From Methylomarinovum tepidoasis (GTDB lineage Bacteria > Pseudomonadota > Gammaproteobacteria > Methylococcales > Methylothermaceae): DNA of 64,000 bases. The position numbers were made by a program, and so were the translations under genes. The DNA lies in contig NZ_AP024718.1 of assembly GCF_030294985.1 (NCBI RefSeq), positions 248,001 to 312,000 on the forward strand. The letters are read 5' to 3'. The first letter of the stretch is position 1. Every line of letters begins with the position of its first letter. The notes beneath the pieces are model-generated. The model searched no databases. It was not told where the DNA came from and saw only the letters and a program-made list of their open reading frames with translations. Positions 7,939 through 16,748 of this stretch are shown here, piece by piece.

Positions 7939-8433
7939 TCAGGCCGACAGCCGTCGCTGCTGCATCAGTCCCGGCCCGTCGGCGGCCGGCTGGTATTTCA
8001 CCGAGAAGGTTTCGAAAGCCTTCAGGGCGTCCTCGAGGGATTCCGGACCCCGGTATTCGAAGGCGTTGACGCCGACCCGGGCCAGATAGAACATCTGGTC
8101 GTAGAGGAAATCGCCGCCGACCCGGATCTCCCCCGTGAAGCCGTAGCGCTGCCGCAGCAGACAGGCGATGGAAAAGGCCCGGCCGTCGGCGAAACGCGGC
8201 AGCTCCAGCATCACCATCTGGATCCGGGGCAGATCCGGGGCCAGCACGCCGAGTTCCTCCGGCGCCTGGCAGTCGAGACGCACCCCAACCTCGCCCTCGC
8301 GCTGCAGCAGCGATTCCCGTTCCACCAGCCAGCGGCTGAAGGGGACGGTCACCTTGCCGTTGGGGGGCACCACCTCGTCGCTCAGATGCACCCAGGCGTC
8401 TTCGATGATCTGCCGGTCCTTAATGATTCGCAT
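7939..8433 (-). CDS. DUF934 protein associated with sulfite reductase
   Basis: A 164-residue protein of the DUF934 family, found next to cysI in many proteobacteria lacking cysJ. I set the start at ATG 8433, which has AAGGAG seven bases upstream; the GTG at 8439 is too close to that ribosome site. Its start lies inside the end of cysI, so translation is coupled. Characteristic stretches are GKVTVPFSRWLVERESLL, LDCQAPEELGVLAPDL, IQMVMLELPRFADGRAFSIACLLRQRYGFTGEIRVGGDFLYDQMFYLARVGVNAFE. Its molecular role is not known to me; a partner or electron-delivery role is inferred from context only. Confidence 0.88.
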   Translation of the reverse strand: MRIIKDRQIIEDAWVHLSDEVVPPNGKVTVPFSRWLVERESLLQREGEVGVRLDCQAPEELGVLAPDLPRIQMVMLELPRFADGRAFSIACLLRQRYGFTGEIRVGGDFLYDQMFYLARVGVNAFEYRGPESLEDALKAFETFSVKYQPAADGPGLMQQRRLSA

Positions 8434-10069
8434 AGACACGCTCCTTGAACGGGGTCACGCCCACGCGGCGCACGGTGGCCAGAAACGGCTCGTCCTCCAA
8501 GCGCAGATCCACGTAGGTCTTGATGAGGGTTTCCACGGTGTCGGCCACCTGATCCTTGGCCACCGCCGGCCCCAGGCGCTCGCCGAGGCTGGCGTCATCG
8601 GCCGACGAACCGCCGAGGGTGATCTGATACCACTCCTCGCCTTTCTTGTCGACGCCGAGAATGCCGATGTGGCCGACGCTGTGGTGCCCGCAACCGTTCA
8701 TGCAGCCGGACAGGTTGACGCGGATATCGCCCAGATCGTAGAGGTAGTCGAGATCCTCGAAGCGCCGATAGATATCCCCGGCCACCGAAATCGAGCTGGC
8801 ATTGGCCAGGGCGCAGTAGTCCAGCCCCGGACAGCAGATCATGTCGGTGAGCTTGCCGATATTGGGGGTGGCGAGGTCGATCTCCTTGAGCGCCTGCCAC
8901 AATTCGAACAGATCGGTCTGGCGGACGTCGGCGAAGACCAGATTCTGGGTGTGGGTGGTGCGGGTGACGCCGAAGCTGTAGCGCTCGCACAGATCGGCCA
9001 CCCGCTCCAGCTGCTCGGAAGTCAGGTCCCCGGGAGCCACCCCGGGCGGCTTGAGGGACAGGAACACCACCCGGTAACCGGGTACTTTGTGCGCTACGGT
9101 GTTGTGAGCGTACCAGGCGGAAAATTCCGCCTGCCGGCTGCGCTCGTCTTCCCAGGTCTTTTCCGCCGCGTCGGGATCGTATTGCGGCCTGACGAAGCGG
9201 GCTTGATACCAGGCGATGATGTCCTCTTCCAGGGGAAAGGTGCCTTGGATTGCTTGCCATTCCTTCTCCACCGCCTCACGGAAGGCCTCGACCCCCATTT
9301 CCTTGACCAGGATCTTGATCCGGGCCTTGAACTTGTTGTCGCGGCGACCGTGGAGATTGTAGACCCGCAGGATGGCCTCCAGATAGGTGAGCAGATCCCG
9401 CTTGGGCAGGAACCGCCGGATCACCTTGCCGATGATGGGAGTGCGCCCCAGACCGCCGCCGACGATGACTTCGAAGCCCACCTCACCCACCGCGTTCCTG
9501 ACCAGGCGCAGGCCGATGTCGTGGACCCGCACCGCCGCCCGGTCACTGGGGGCGCCAGTGACGGCGATCTTGAACTTGCGGGGCAGAAAGGCGAATTCCG
9601 GATGCAGGGTAGACCACTGGCGGATGATTTCGCAATAGGGGCGCGGGTCCTCGACCTCGTCGGCGCAGACCCCGGCGAGGGGATCGGAGGTGGTGTTGCG
9701 GATACAGTTGCCGCTGGTCTGGATCGCGTGCATCTGGACGCTGGCCAGATCTTCGAGAATCGCCGGCACCTCCTCGACCTTGGGCCAGTTGAGCTGGATG
9801 TTCTGGCGGGTGGTGAAGTGGACGTAACCCTTGTCATAAGTACGGGCGATATGGGCGATCATGCGCAGCTGCCGGGCCGCCAGATGGCCGTAGGGCACGG
9901 CGATGCGCAGCATCGGCGCATGGCGCTGGATGTAGAGACCGTTCTGCAGCCGCAGGGGCAGATATTGTTCTTCGGTCAGCTTGCCTTCGAAATAGCGGCG
10001 GGTCTGGTCGCGGAACTGGGCTGCCCGCTCGTCGACCAGACGCTGATCGTGTTCGTCGTAAGTGTACAT
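8420..10069 (-). CDS. cysI: sulfite reductase (nitrite/sulfite reductase hemoprotein), CysI type
   Basis: A 549-residue siroheme enzyme. I chose ATG 10069 (protein MYTYDEHDQRLVDERAAQFRDQ) since family members begin MYxYDExD; a GTG 33 bases upstream would add 11 residues. The siroheme/4Fe-4S cysteines are visible as CPGLDYC and SGCMNGC, with the HFTTRQNIQLNW block in the N-terminal half. It reduces sulfite to sulfide for cysteine synthesis. No cysJ flavoprotein is adjacent; the partner is DUF934, overlapping by 14 bases, as in ferredoxin-dependent-type arrangements. The electron donor is therefore uncertain. Confidence 0.93.
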   Translation of the reverse strand: MYTYDEHDQRLVDERAAQFRDQTRRYFEGKLTEEQYLPLRLQNGLYIQRHAPMLRIAVPYGHLAARQLRMIAHIARTYDKGYVHFTTRQNIQLNWPKVEEVPAILEDLASVQMHAIQTSGNCIRNTTSDPLAGVCADEVEDPRPYCEIIRQWSTLHPEFAFLPRKFKIAVTGAPSDRAAVRVHDIGLRLVRNAVGEVGFEVIVGGGLGRTPIIGKVIRRFLPKRDLLTYLEAILRVYNLHGRRDNKFKARIKILVKEMGVEAFREAVEKEWQAIQGTFPLEEDIIAWYQARFVRPQYDPDAAEKTWEDERSRQAEFSAWYAHNTVAHKVPGYRVVFLSLKPPGVAPGDLTSEQLERVADLCERYSFGVTRTTHTQNLVFADVRQTDLFELWQALKEIDLATPNIGKLTDMICCPGLDYCALANASSISVAGDIYRRFEDLDYLYDLGDIRVNLSGCMNGCGHHSVGHIGILGVDKKGEEWYQITLGGSSADDASLGERLGPAVAKDQVADTVETLIKTYVDLRLEDEPFLATVRRVGVTPFKERVYANH

Positions 10070-10289
10070 GGTTTGGCTGTCCCGCAATCCTGACTGGGAC
10101 ACTCGATTATGCGCGGCTTCGTTATGAAAAAAAACACTGGAAACGGGATATTTCCAAAACGAATCGTAATAACATCCGCTTTGGACTTCCGCCGGGCAGC
10201 TAAAATTGCCTATGATATACGGCTTGTTGCGCTTGCGTTCAATTCGTCACCGAACGAAAAAATCCTAACACGTTGAAGGGGGATCCACC
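10070..10289. promoter_or_regulatory. divergent promoter region between cysI and nhaD
   Basis: This 220-base region is noticeably richer in A and T than its surroundings and holds the start signals of two diverging transcripts. It contains poly-T on the minus strand near 10127-10134, and TAAAAT and TATGAT hexamers near 10201-10216 on the plus strand, but I cannot pair any -10 with a convincing -35. No ORF with coding character is present. Confidence 0.45.
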
Positions 10290-11660
10290 TTGATCAGGTT
10301 CATACTCGCACTCATCACCCTGCTGGCGGTGCCCGGCATCGCCGCCGCCTCCCAGTGGGAAACCCTGAACATGGTCGCCACCGAACGCGGCCTTTACTGC
10401 GTGCTCATCTTCGTCATCGCCTACGTGCTGGTGATGGCGGAAGAGTTCACCGAACTGAAAAAATCCAAACCGGTCATCATCGCCGCCATCATCATCTGGG
10501 GGGAAGTGGCCTACATGGCCGCCACCCAGGGACCGGAAAGGGTCGAACAACTGGACGGCGCCATCGTCCACCATCTGGCGGAATATGCGGAGCTGATGCT
10601 GTTCCTGCTGGTGGCCATGACCTACATCAACGCCATGGCCGACCGCAACGTCTTCGAGCGTCTGCGTTCCTGGCTGCTGAGCCGCAACTTCGGCTACCGC
10701 AAGCTGTTCTGGATCACTGGCGTCATCACCTTTTTCCTGTCCGCGGTGGCCGACAACCTGACCTCGGCGCTGCTGATCGGCGCGGTGGTGCTGGCGGTGG
10801 GCAAGGACAACCCCCGCTTCGTCGCCCTGGGGCTCATCAACCTGGTGATCGCCGCCAACGCCGGGGGGGCTTTCAGTCCTTTCGGTGACATCACCACCCT
10901 GATGGTATGGCAGGCGGAGAAAGCCACCTTCTTCCAGTTCTTCGAACTGTTCATTCCCTCGGTGGTCAACTATCTCGTTCCGGCCATCGCCATGAGCCTG
11001 GCGGTTCCCGACAAGATGCCGGAACAGTCCACCAGCGGGCTGGTGCCCCTGAAGATCGGCGCCTACACCGTCTGCGGCCTGTTCGGCGTCACCATCGCCC
11101 TGGCCGTCAGTTTCCACCAGTTTCTCCACCTGCCGCCTTTCATGGGAATGATGCTGGGCTGGGGCATCCTGGCCATCTACGGCTACTGGATCAAGTTCCA
11201 GGAACACGATCTTCTTCACGAGCAGCGTTTCGACATTTTCGACATGGTCCGGGATGCCGAATGGGACACCCTGCTGTTCTTCTTCGGCGTCATCTTCTGC
11301 GTCGCCGGCCTCGACCACATCGGCTACATGGATCTGGTGGCGGAATGGATGTACGGCGATCTGGGACCGACCGTGGCCAACATTCTGGTCGGTTTCCTGT
11401 CCGCCATCGTCGACAACATCCCGGTGATGTTCGCGGTGCTGACCATGGATCCGGAGATGGATCTCTATCAGTGGCTGCTGGTGACCCTGACCGCCGGCGT
11501 CGGCGGCTCGATGCTGTCGATCGGCTCTGCCGCCGGGGTGGCGCTGATGGGGATCTCGAAGGGCAAATACACCTTCTTCTCCCATCTGCGCTGGAGCCCG
11601 GCGATCATGGCCGGCTATTTCGCCAGCATCGCGGTCCATTACTGGCTCAACGCCCCGTAA
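10290..11660 (+). CDS. nhaD: NhaD-type Na+/H+ antiporter
   Basis: A 456-residue polytopic membrane protein of the ion transporter superfamily. The start is TTG 10290 with GAAGGGGG nine bases upstream. The first 21 residues (MIRFILALITLLAVPGIAAAS) look like a cleavable signal, as reported for NhaD of halophiles. Family motifs are the paired acidic loops SAVADNLTSALLIG and SAIVDNIPVMFAVLTM, and NAGGAFSPFGDITTLMVWQ; about a dozen hydrophobic segments are visible. It should expel Na+ (or Li+) in exchange for protons at alkaline pH. It is monocistronic with its own terminator. Confidence 0.92.
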   Translation: MIRFILALITLLAVPGIAAASQWETLNMVATERGLYCVLIFVIAYVLVMAEEFTELKKSKPVIIAAIIIWGEVAYMAATQGPERVEQLDGAIVHHLAEYAELMLFLLVAMTYINAMADRNVFERLRSWLLSRNFGYRKLFWITGVITFFLSAVADNLTSALLIGAVVLAVGKDNPRFVALGLINLVIAANAGGAFSPFGDITTLMVWQAEKATFFQFFELFIPSVVNYLVPAIAMSLAVPDKMPEQSTSGLVPLKIGAYTVCGLFGVTIALAVSFHQFLHLPPFMGMMLGWGILAIYGYWIKFQEHDLLHEQRFDIFDMVRDAEWDTLLFFFGVIFCVAGLDHIGYMDLVAEWMYGDLGPTVANILVGFLSAIVDNIPVMFAVLTMDPEMDLYQWLLVTLTAGVGGSMLSIGSAAGVALMGISKGKYTFFSHLRWSPAIMAGYFASIAVHYWLNAP

Positions 11661-11685
11661 CCGCTTTCGCAGAAAACCGCCACGA

Positions 11686-11711
11686 ACCCCGGCCAAGCGC
11701 CGGGGTTTTTC
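11686..11711 (+). terminator. intrinsic terminator after nhaD
   Basis: AACCCCGGC-CAAGC-GCCGGGGTT stem-loop followed by TTTTT, 25 bases after the nhaD stop and ending at the stop codon of the convergent ampG gene. The stem is GC-rich and perfectly paired. Confidence 0.88.
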
Positions 11712-12939
11712 ATGCCAGCCAGCGGCGGAAACGTAGCAGTACCAGCAGGCCCGGCAGCGCGATCAGGGCGCAGAAGAGGAAAAACCCCGGCCATCCCAGC
11801 CATTCGGCCAAAAGCCCCGTGGGGGCGGCGACGATCACCCGGGGAATCCCCATCAGGCTCGACAGCAAGGCGTACTGGGTCGCAGTGAAACGGCGGTCGG
11901 TCTGACTGGCCATGAAGGCGACGAAGGCGGCGGTTCCCAGTCCGGCCGACAGGTTCTCGAAGGTCACCACCCCCATCAGCCCGATCAGATCGCGCCCCCA
12001 CCAGGCCAACAGGGCGAAACCGGCGGTGGACAGCGCCTGCAGTACCCCGAAGCCCCATAGGGAGGCGTACAGGCCCAGACGCAGGATCAGCACGCCGCCG
12101 ATCAGGCCACCGGCGATGGTGGCCCAGAAGCCGAACAGCTTGACCACCGCCCCGATCTCGGTCTTGCTGAATCCCAGATCGAGATAGAAGGGCATGGTCA
12201 TGTGGCTGGCCATGGTGTCGCCGATCTTGTAGAGCAGGATGAAGGCCAGGATCCAGACCGCATCGTCACGGCGGAAGAACGCCAGGAAAGGCTGAACCAC
12301 CGCCTCCGCCAGGGTCCTGGGGGCACCGTGGACGCTCTGCGGCTCACGGGCCCACAGCGTGATCACGGCCCCGGTCGCCATCAGCAGACCGCACAGGGCG
12401 TAGACTTGGCGGAAACCGATGAAATCGGCCAGGATCAGCCCGCCGCCGGACGTGAGCAGCATTCCCAGACGATAACCGTTGACGTACAACGAAGCCCCCA
12501 GCCCCTGTTCCAGATCGGCAAGAGACTCGCGCCGGTAGGCGTCGATGAGGATGTCCTGGCTCGCCGACAGGAAAGCGACCAGCAGGGCGACCAGCACCAC
12601 TCCCCAGGGCGCATGGGCCGGATCCACCCACCCCAATCCTGCGATGGCCCCGGCCAGGCTCAGCTGCACCAGCAACAGCCAGCCCCGCCGCCGCCCCAAC
12701 AGCGGCAGGGCGTAGCGGTCGAACAGCGGTGCCCACAGGAACTTGCCGGTATAAGGCAGGCCCACCAGGGCGAACAGGCCGATGGTGGCCAGATCGACCG
12801 CGGACTCGCGCATCCACGCCTGCAGCAGGGAACCGGTGAGCAACAGCGGCAGGCCGCTGTAGAAGCCCATGAAAAAGGCCACCACCATGCGGCGGCTCCA
12901 CAGCACCCGCCAGGGACGGGACTCAGAAGGGGTAGTCAT
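11710..12939 (-). CDS. ampG: AmpG-family muropeptide permease (MFS)
   Basis: A 409-residue MFS protein with about twelve membrane segments. AmpG-type blocks are FFMGFYSGLPLLLTGSLLQAWM, GLPYTGKFLWAPLFDR, LSASQDILIDAYRRE and FENLSAGLGTAAFVAFMASQTDRRFTATQYALLSSL. AmpG imports anhydromuropeptides released by peptidoglycan turnover into the cytoplasm for recycling. Its start overlaps the end of xthA by 17 bases, so both are read from one transcript. Length and motif order match the family; substrate is by homology. Confidence 0.9.
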   Translation of the reverse strand: MTTPSESRPWRVLWSRRMVVAFFMGFYSGLPLLLTGSLLQAWMRESAVDLATIGLFALVGLPYTGKFLWAPLFDRYALPLLGRRRGWLLLVQLSLAGAIAGLGWVDPAHAPWGVVLVALLVAFLSASQDILIDAYRRESLADLEQGLGASLYVNGYRLGMLLTSGGGLILADFIGFRQVYALCGLLMATGAVITLWAREPQSVHGAPRTLAEAVVQPFLAFFRRDDAVWILAFILLYKIGDTMASHMTMPFYLDLGFSKTEIGAVVKLFGFWATIAGGLIGGVLILRLGLYASLWGFGVLQALSTAGFALLAWWGRDLIGLMGVVTFENLSAGLGTAAFVAFMASQTDRRFTATQYALLSSLMGIPRVIVAAPTGLLAEWLGWPGFFLFCALIALPGLLVLLRFRRWLA

Positions 12940-13699
12940 AATCGATGATCAGGGGCGCGTGATCGGAAAAACGCTGTTCCTTGTAGATCTCCACCCGCCG
13001 GATCCTGTCCTTCAGGGAAGGGGAGACGATCTGATAGTCGATACGCCAACCCACGTTCTTCTCCCAGGCCCGGCCCCGGTTGGACCACCAGGTGTACTGG
13101 TCCGGTTCCTGGTTGAGGACACGGAAGGCGTCCACCCAACCCTCCTGTTCCAGGACCCGGTCCATCCAAGCCCGCTCCTCGGGCAGGAAACCGGAGCGGT
13201 TCTGATTGGCGCGCCAGTTCTTGATGTCGATCTTCTTGTGGGCGATGTTGAAGTCGCCACAGAAAATGTAATCGCGGCCGCTGCGGGCGCATTGGCGCAG
13301 GAATTCGAGAAACCGTTCCAGAAAACGGAACTTGAACGCCTGCCGTGCCTCCCCGGAAGTGCCGGAGGGAACGTAGACCGAAGCCACGCTCAGGCGTCCG
13401 AAGCGGCCTTCCAGATAGCGTCCCTCCACATCCATCTCGGGCCAGCCGAAACCGTAGATGACCTCGTCCGGTTCCTTACGGGCATAAAGGGCCACGCCAC
13501 CGTAGCCCTTCTTGTTCCGGGCCGGATAGTAATGACAGTGGAACCCCTCGGGCCAGAAGACCGGATCCTGCAGCTGCGGCAGCTGGGCCTTGATCTCCTG
13601 GAGGCAGACCAGATCGGCGTTCTGCCCGGCCAGCCAGGTGAAGAAGCCCTTCCGGGCCGCCGCCCGGATGCCGTTGACGTTCAAGGTGATGACGCGCAT
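12923..13699 (-). CDS. xthA: exodeoxyribonuclease III (AP endonuclease XthA)
   Basis: A 258-residue Mg2+-dependent DNA repair nuclease that cuts at abasic sites and removes 3' blocks. The exonuclease III motifs are in order: LNVNGIRAAARKGF (Asn7), CLQEIKAQ (Glu34 metal ligand), GVALYARKEPD, SVYVPSG, FCGDFNIAH (catalytic Asp/Asn), and FSDHAPLIIDYD (Asp/His at the C terminus). The gene is divergent from pilB with 88 bases between. Confidence 0.95.
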   Translation of the reverse strand: MRVITLNVNGIRAAARKGFFTWLAGQNADLVCLQEIKAQLPQLQDPVFWPEGFHCHYYPARNKKGYGGVALYARKEPDEVIYGFGWPEMDVEGRYLEGRFGRLSVASVYVPSGTSGEARQAFKFRFLERFLEFLRQCARSGRDYIFCGDFNIAHKKIDIKNWRANQNRSGFLPEERAWMDRVLEQEGWVDAFRVLNQEPDQYTWWSNRGRAWEKNVGWRIDYQIVSPSLKDRIRRVEIYKEQRFSDHAPLIIDYDYPF

Positions 13700-13716
13700 G
13701 GACGCTCCCGGGAAGT

Positions 13717-13744
13717 GGACAAAGTCACCATATCATCTATAGTT
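13717..13744 (+). promoter_or_regulatory. sigma70-type promoter for the pilB operon
   Basis: TGGACA (13717-13722) and TATAGT (13739-13744) are separated by 16 bases; each hexamer matches the consensus at five of six positions. The pilB ATG lies 43 bases downstream. The surrounding region is the only A/T-rich stretch between xthA and pilB. Confidence 0.6.
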
Positions 13745-13787
13745 AAAAACACCTAAATCCTGACATATCAGCCCCGGAAACCCAAAT

Positions 13788-15512
13788 ATGGCGACAGCGA
13801 CGGCAACGCCCCCACTCCTCAGCGGCCTGGCCCGGTGTCTGGTCGATGCCGGGCTGCTGACCGAAGAAGCGGCCGGCCAACACCAGGAACAGGCACGCAG
13901 GCAGCAGATCCCGTTGAGCGCCTATCTGGTCGCCAACAAGGTCCTCGCGCCGCTGGAAATCGCCCGTACCGCCTCCCAACAGTTCGGGGTCCCCCTGTTC
14001 GATCTGAACGCCATGGACATGGCACAGGCCCCGATCGATCTGGTGAGCGACAAGCTGATCCAGAAACACCACGTGTTGCCTCTGTTCCGGCGCGGCAGCC
14101 ACCTGTTCGTGGCCGTTTCGGACCCGACCAATTTCCAGGGACTGGACGAGATCAAGTTCCACACCGGTCTCAATACCGAAACCGTGGTGGTGGAGGAGGA
14201 CAAGCTCGCCAAGGCCATCGACGTCGCCCTGGAAGCGGCCGACAGCAGCATGCAGGAGCTCCTCGACGAGGATCTCGACAACCTCCAGGTCACCAGTGAA
14301 GAGGAAGAAACCGCCGCGGCCAGCGTCAGCGAATCCGACCTGGAAGACGCCCCCATCGTCCGCTTCGTCAACAAGGTCCTGCTGGATTCCATCAAGAAGG
14401 GAGCCTCCGACATCCACCTGGAACCCTACGAAAAGAACTTCCGCATCCGCCTGCGCATCGACGGCATTCTGCACGAGGTCGCCTCCCCCCCTCCCTCCCT
14501 GGCGACCCGCATCATCTCCCGCATCAAGGTGATGTCGCGCATGGACATCGCCGAACGCCGCCTGCCCCAGGACGGGCGCATCAAGATGAAGCTGTCGCGC
14601 AACAAGGCTATCGATTTCCGTGTCAACACCTGCCCCACGTTGTTCGGGGAGAAGGTGGTGCTGCGTCTCTTGGACCCCACCAGCGCCCAGATCGGCATCG
14701 ACAAGCTGGGCTTCGAGCCGGAACAGCAGGAACTGTTCCTCAAGGCCATCCACAAACCCTACGGCATGATCCTGGTCACCGGCCCCACCGGCAGCGGCAA
14801 GACGGTGACCCTCTACACCGCCCTCAACATCCTCAACACCCCGGACCGCAACATTTCCACCGCCGAAGACCCGGTGGAAATCACCGTCCCCGGCATCAAT
14901 CAGGTCAACGTCCACCCCAAGGCCGGTCTGACCTTCGCCGAGGCCCTGCGCGCCTTCCTGCGCCAGGACCCGGACATCATCATGGTGGGGGAAATCCGCG
15001 ACCTGGAAACCGCCGAAATCGCCGTCAAGGCGGCTCAGACCGGCCACATGGTGCTCTCCACCCTGCACACCAACGACGCCCCCCAGACCCTGAACCGCCT
15101 GGCCCAGATGGGGGTACCGCCGTTCAACATCGCCTCGTCGATCAACCTGATCCTGGCCCAGCGGCTGGCCCGGCGCCTGTGCGAATACTGCAAGCAGGAA
15201 GCCCAACTCCCGCCAGAGGTCTTGGTCAAGGCGGGATTCCGGGAGGACGAGCTGGACGATCTGATTCTCTTCGGCGCCAACCCGGAAGGCTGCGACCACT
15301 GCACCAAGGGTTACAAAGGCCGGGTGGGCATCTACCAGGTCATGCCCATCTCCGCCCCGATCCAACGGCTGATCCTCGAAGGTGCCAACGCCATGCAGCT
15401 CGCCGATCAGGCCCGTCAGGAAGGGATCAACGACCTGCGCGCTTCGGGCCTCAACAAAGTCCGTGAGGGGATCACCACCCTGGAAGAAATCGACCGTGTG
15501 ACACAGGAATAA
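13788..15512 (+). CDS. pilB: type IV pilus assembly ATPase PilB
   Basis: A 574-residue hexameric extension motor of type IV pili. An N-terminal MshEN-type domain (about residues 1-160) is followed by the secretion ATPase domain with Walker A GPTGSGKT (about 331-338), Asp and His boxes, Walker B MVGEIRD near 403, and a C-terminal zinc-binding insert with CEYC (about 465) and CDHC (about 502). It starts the cluster pilB-pilC-pilD-coaE in the order typical of Pseudomonas. No strong ribosome site precedes ATG 13788. No pilin gene is present here. Confidence 0.96.
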   Translation: MATATATPPLLSGLARCLVDAGLLTEEAAGQHQEQARRQQIPLSAYLVANKVLAPLEIARTASQQFGVPLFDLNAMDMAQAPIDLVSDKLIQKHHVLPLFRRGSHLFVAVSDPTNFQGLDEIKFHTGLNTETVVVEEDKLAKAIDVALEAADSSMQELLDEDLDNLQVTSEEEETAAASVSESDLEDAPIVRFVNKVLLDSIKKGASDIHLEPYEKNFRIRLRIDGILHEVASPPPSLATRIISRIKVMSRMDIAERRLPQDGRIKMKLSRNKAIDFRVNTCPTLFGEKVVLRLLDPTSAQIGIDKLGFEPEQQELFLKAIHKPYGMILVTGPTGSGKTVTLYTALNILNTPDRNISTAEDPVEITVPGINQVNVHPKAGLTFAEALRAFLRQDPDIIMVGEIRDLETAEIAVKAAQTGHMVLSTLHTNDAPQTLNRLAQMGVPPFNIASSINLILAQRLARRLCEYCKQEAQLPPEVLVKAGFREDELDDLILFGANPEGCDHCTKGYKGRVGIYQVMPISAPIQRLILEGANAMQLADQARQEGINDLRASGLNKVREGITTLEEIDRVTQE

Positions 15513-15515
15513 GCC

Positions 15516-16748
15516 ATGGCAGCCAAAGCAGCAGAGAAGGAAACCCTGGAAATCTTCACCTGGGAGGGGCTCGACAGAAACGGCAAGCGCGTCAAGGGCG
15601 AGCAGCCCGGCAAGAGCGAAACCCTGGTCAAAGCCCAGCTGCGCCAGCAAGGCATCAAGCCGGTCAGGGTCAGGAAGAAACCCAAACCCCTGTTCGGCAC
15701 CCGCAAGAAGAAGATCACCACCAAGGACATCGCCGTCTTCAGCCGCCAGCTGGCCACCATGCTCGCCGCCGGGGTGCCGCTGGTGCAGGCGTTCGACATC
15801 GTCGGCCGCGGCCATGAGAATCCCGGCATGCAGGAACTGCTGCTGGGGATCAAGGCCGACATCGAGGCCGGCAGCACCCTGACCGAAGCCCTGAGAAAAC
15901 ACCCCCTCTACTTCGACGAGCTGTTCTGCAACCTGGTGGAAGCCGGGGAACGGGCCGGGGTGCTGGAAACCCTGCTGGACAAGATCGCCACCTACAAGGA
16001 AAAGACCGAATCCCTCAAGGCCAAGGTGAAAAAGGCCCTGACCTATCCCGCCGCGGTGGTGGTGGTCGCCTGCATCGTCACCGCCATCCTGCTGATCTTC
16101 GTGGTGCCGCAGTTCGAGGAGCTGTTCAAGGGCTTCGGCGCCGATCTTCCCGCCTTCACCCAGCTGGTGATCGAAATGTCCCGCTTCATGCAGGCCAACT
16201 GGTACTATCTGCTCGGGGCCCTGGTCGCCGCCATCTTCGGTTTCAACTACGTCTACAAGCGCTCCCAGACCTTCCGCCATTTCCTGGACCGGATGTTCCT
16301 GAGAATCCCCATCATCGGCCCGCAGATCCTGCACAAGTCCGCCATCGCCCGCTTCGCTCGCACCCTAGCCACCATGTCGGCCGCCGGCGTGCCGTTGGTG
16401 GAGGCGCTGGAGTCGGTGGCCGGGGCCGCCGGCAACGCCGTCTACAGCGACGCCATCCTGGAGATCCGCGAGCAGGTCGCCACCGGCCAGCAGCTGCAAC
16501 AGGCGATGCGCCAGACCAATCTGTTCCCCCACATGGTGGTGCAGATGGTCGCCATCGGGGAGGAATCCGGCTCCATCGACAGCATGCTGTCGAAAGTGGC
16601 TGACTTTTACGAAGAAGAAGTGGACAATGCCGTCGACAACCTCAGCAGCCTGATGGAACCGATGATCATGGCCTTCCTCGGCATCGTCGTCGGCGGCCTG
16701 GTGGTCGCCATGTATCTGCCGATCTTCAAACTGGGATCCGTCGTCTGA
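15516..16748 (+). CDS. pilC: type IV pilus inner-membrane platform protein PilC
   Basis: A 410-residue type II secretion F-family protein with two repeated cytoplasmic T2SSF domains (about residues 70-195 and 275-395) and three membrane helices (around 175-195, 225-245 and 385-405). Family blocks FSRQLATMLAAGVPLVQAF and FARTLATMSAAGVPLVEAL show the internal duplication. PilC couples PilB to pilin polymerisation. It begins 3 bases after pilB and overlaps pilD by one base. Confidence 0.95.
   Translation: MAAKAAEKETLEIFTWEGLDRNGKRVKGEQPGKSETLVKAQLRQQGIKPVRVRKKPKPLFGTRKKKITTKDIAVFSRQLATMLAAGVPLVQAFDIVGRGHENPGMQELLLGIKADIEAGSTLTEALRKHPLYFDELFCNLVEAGERAGVLETLLDKIATYKEKTESLKAKVKKALTYPAAVVVVACIVTAILLIFVVPQFEELFKGFGADLPAFTQLVIEMSRFMQANWYYLLGALVAAIFGFNYVYKRSQTFRHFLDRMFLRIPIIGPQILHKSAIARFARTLATMSAAGVPLVEALESVAGAAGNAVYSDAILEIREQVATGQQLQQAMRQTNLFPHMVVQMVAIGEESGSIDSMLSKVADFYEEEVDNAVDNLSSLMEPMIMAFLGIVVGGLVVAMYLPIFKLGSVV

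Noticed and set aside
8168-10093. A 641-codon plus-strand open frame across cysI and the DUF934 gene
   Set aside because: Both minus-strand genes have clear family motifs; the plus-strand frame is a shadow.
13743-16334. An 863-codon open frame on the minus strand across pilB and pilC
   Set aside because: It is antisense to two complete, well-conserved pilus genes and its translation is low-complexity Gly/Asp/Gln/His-rich, the usual third-position shadow in a high-GC genome.
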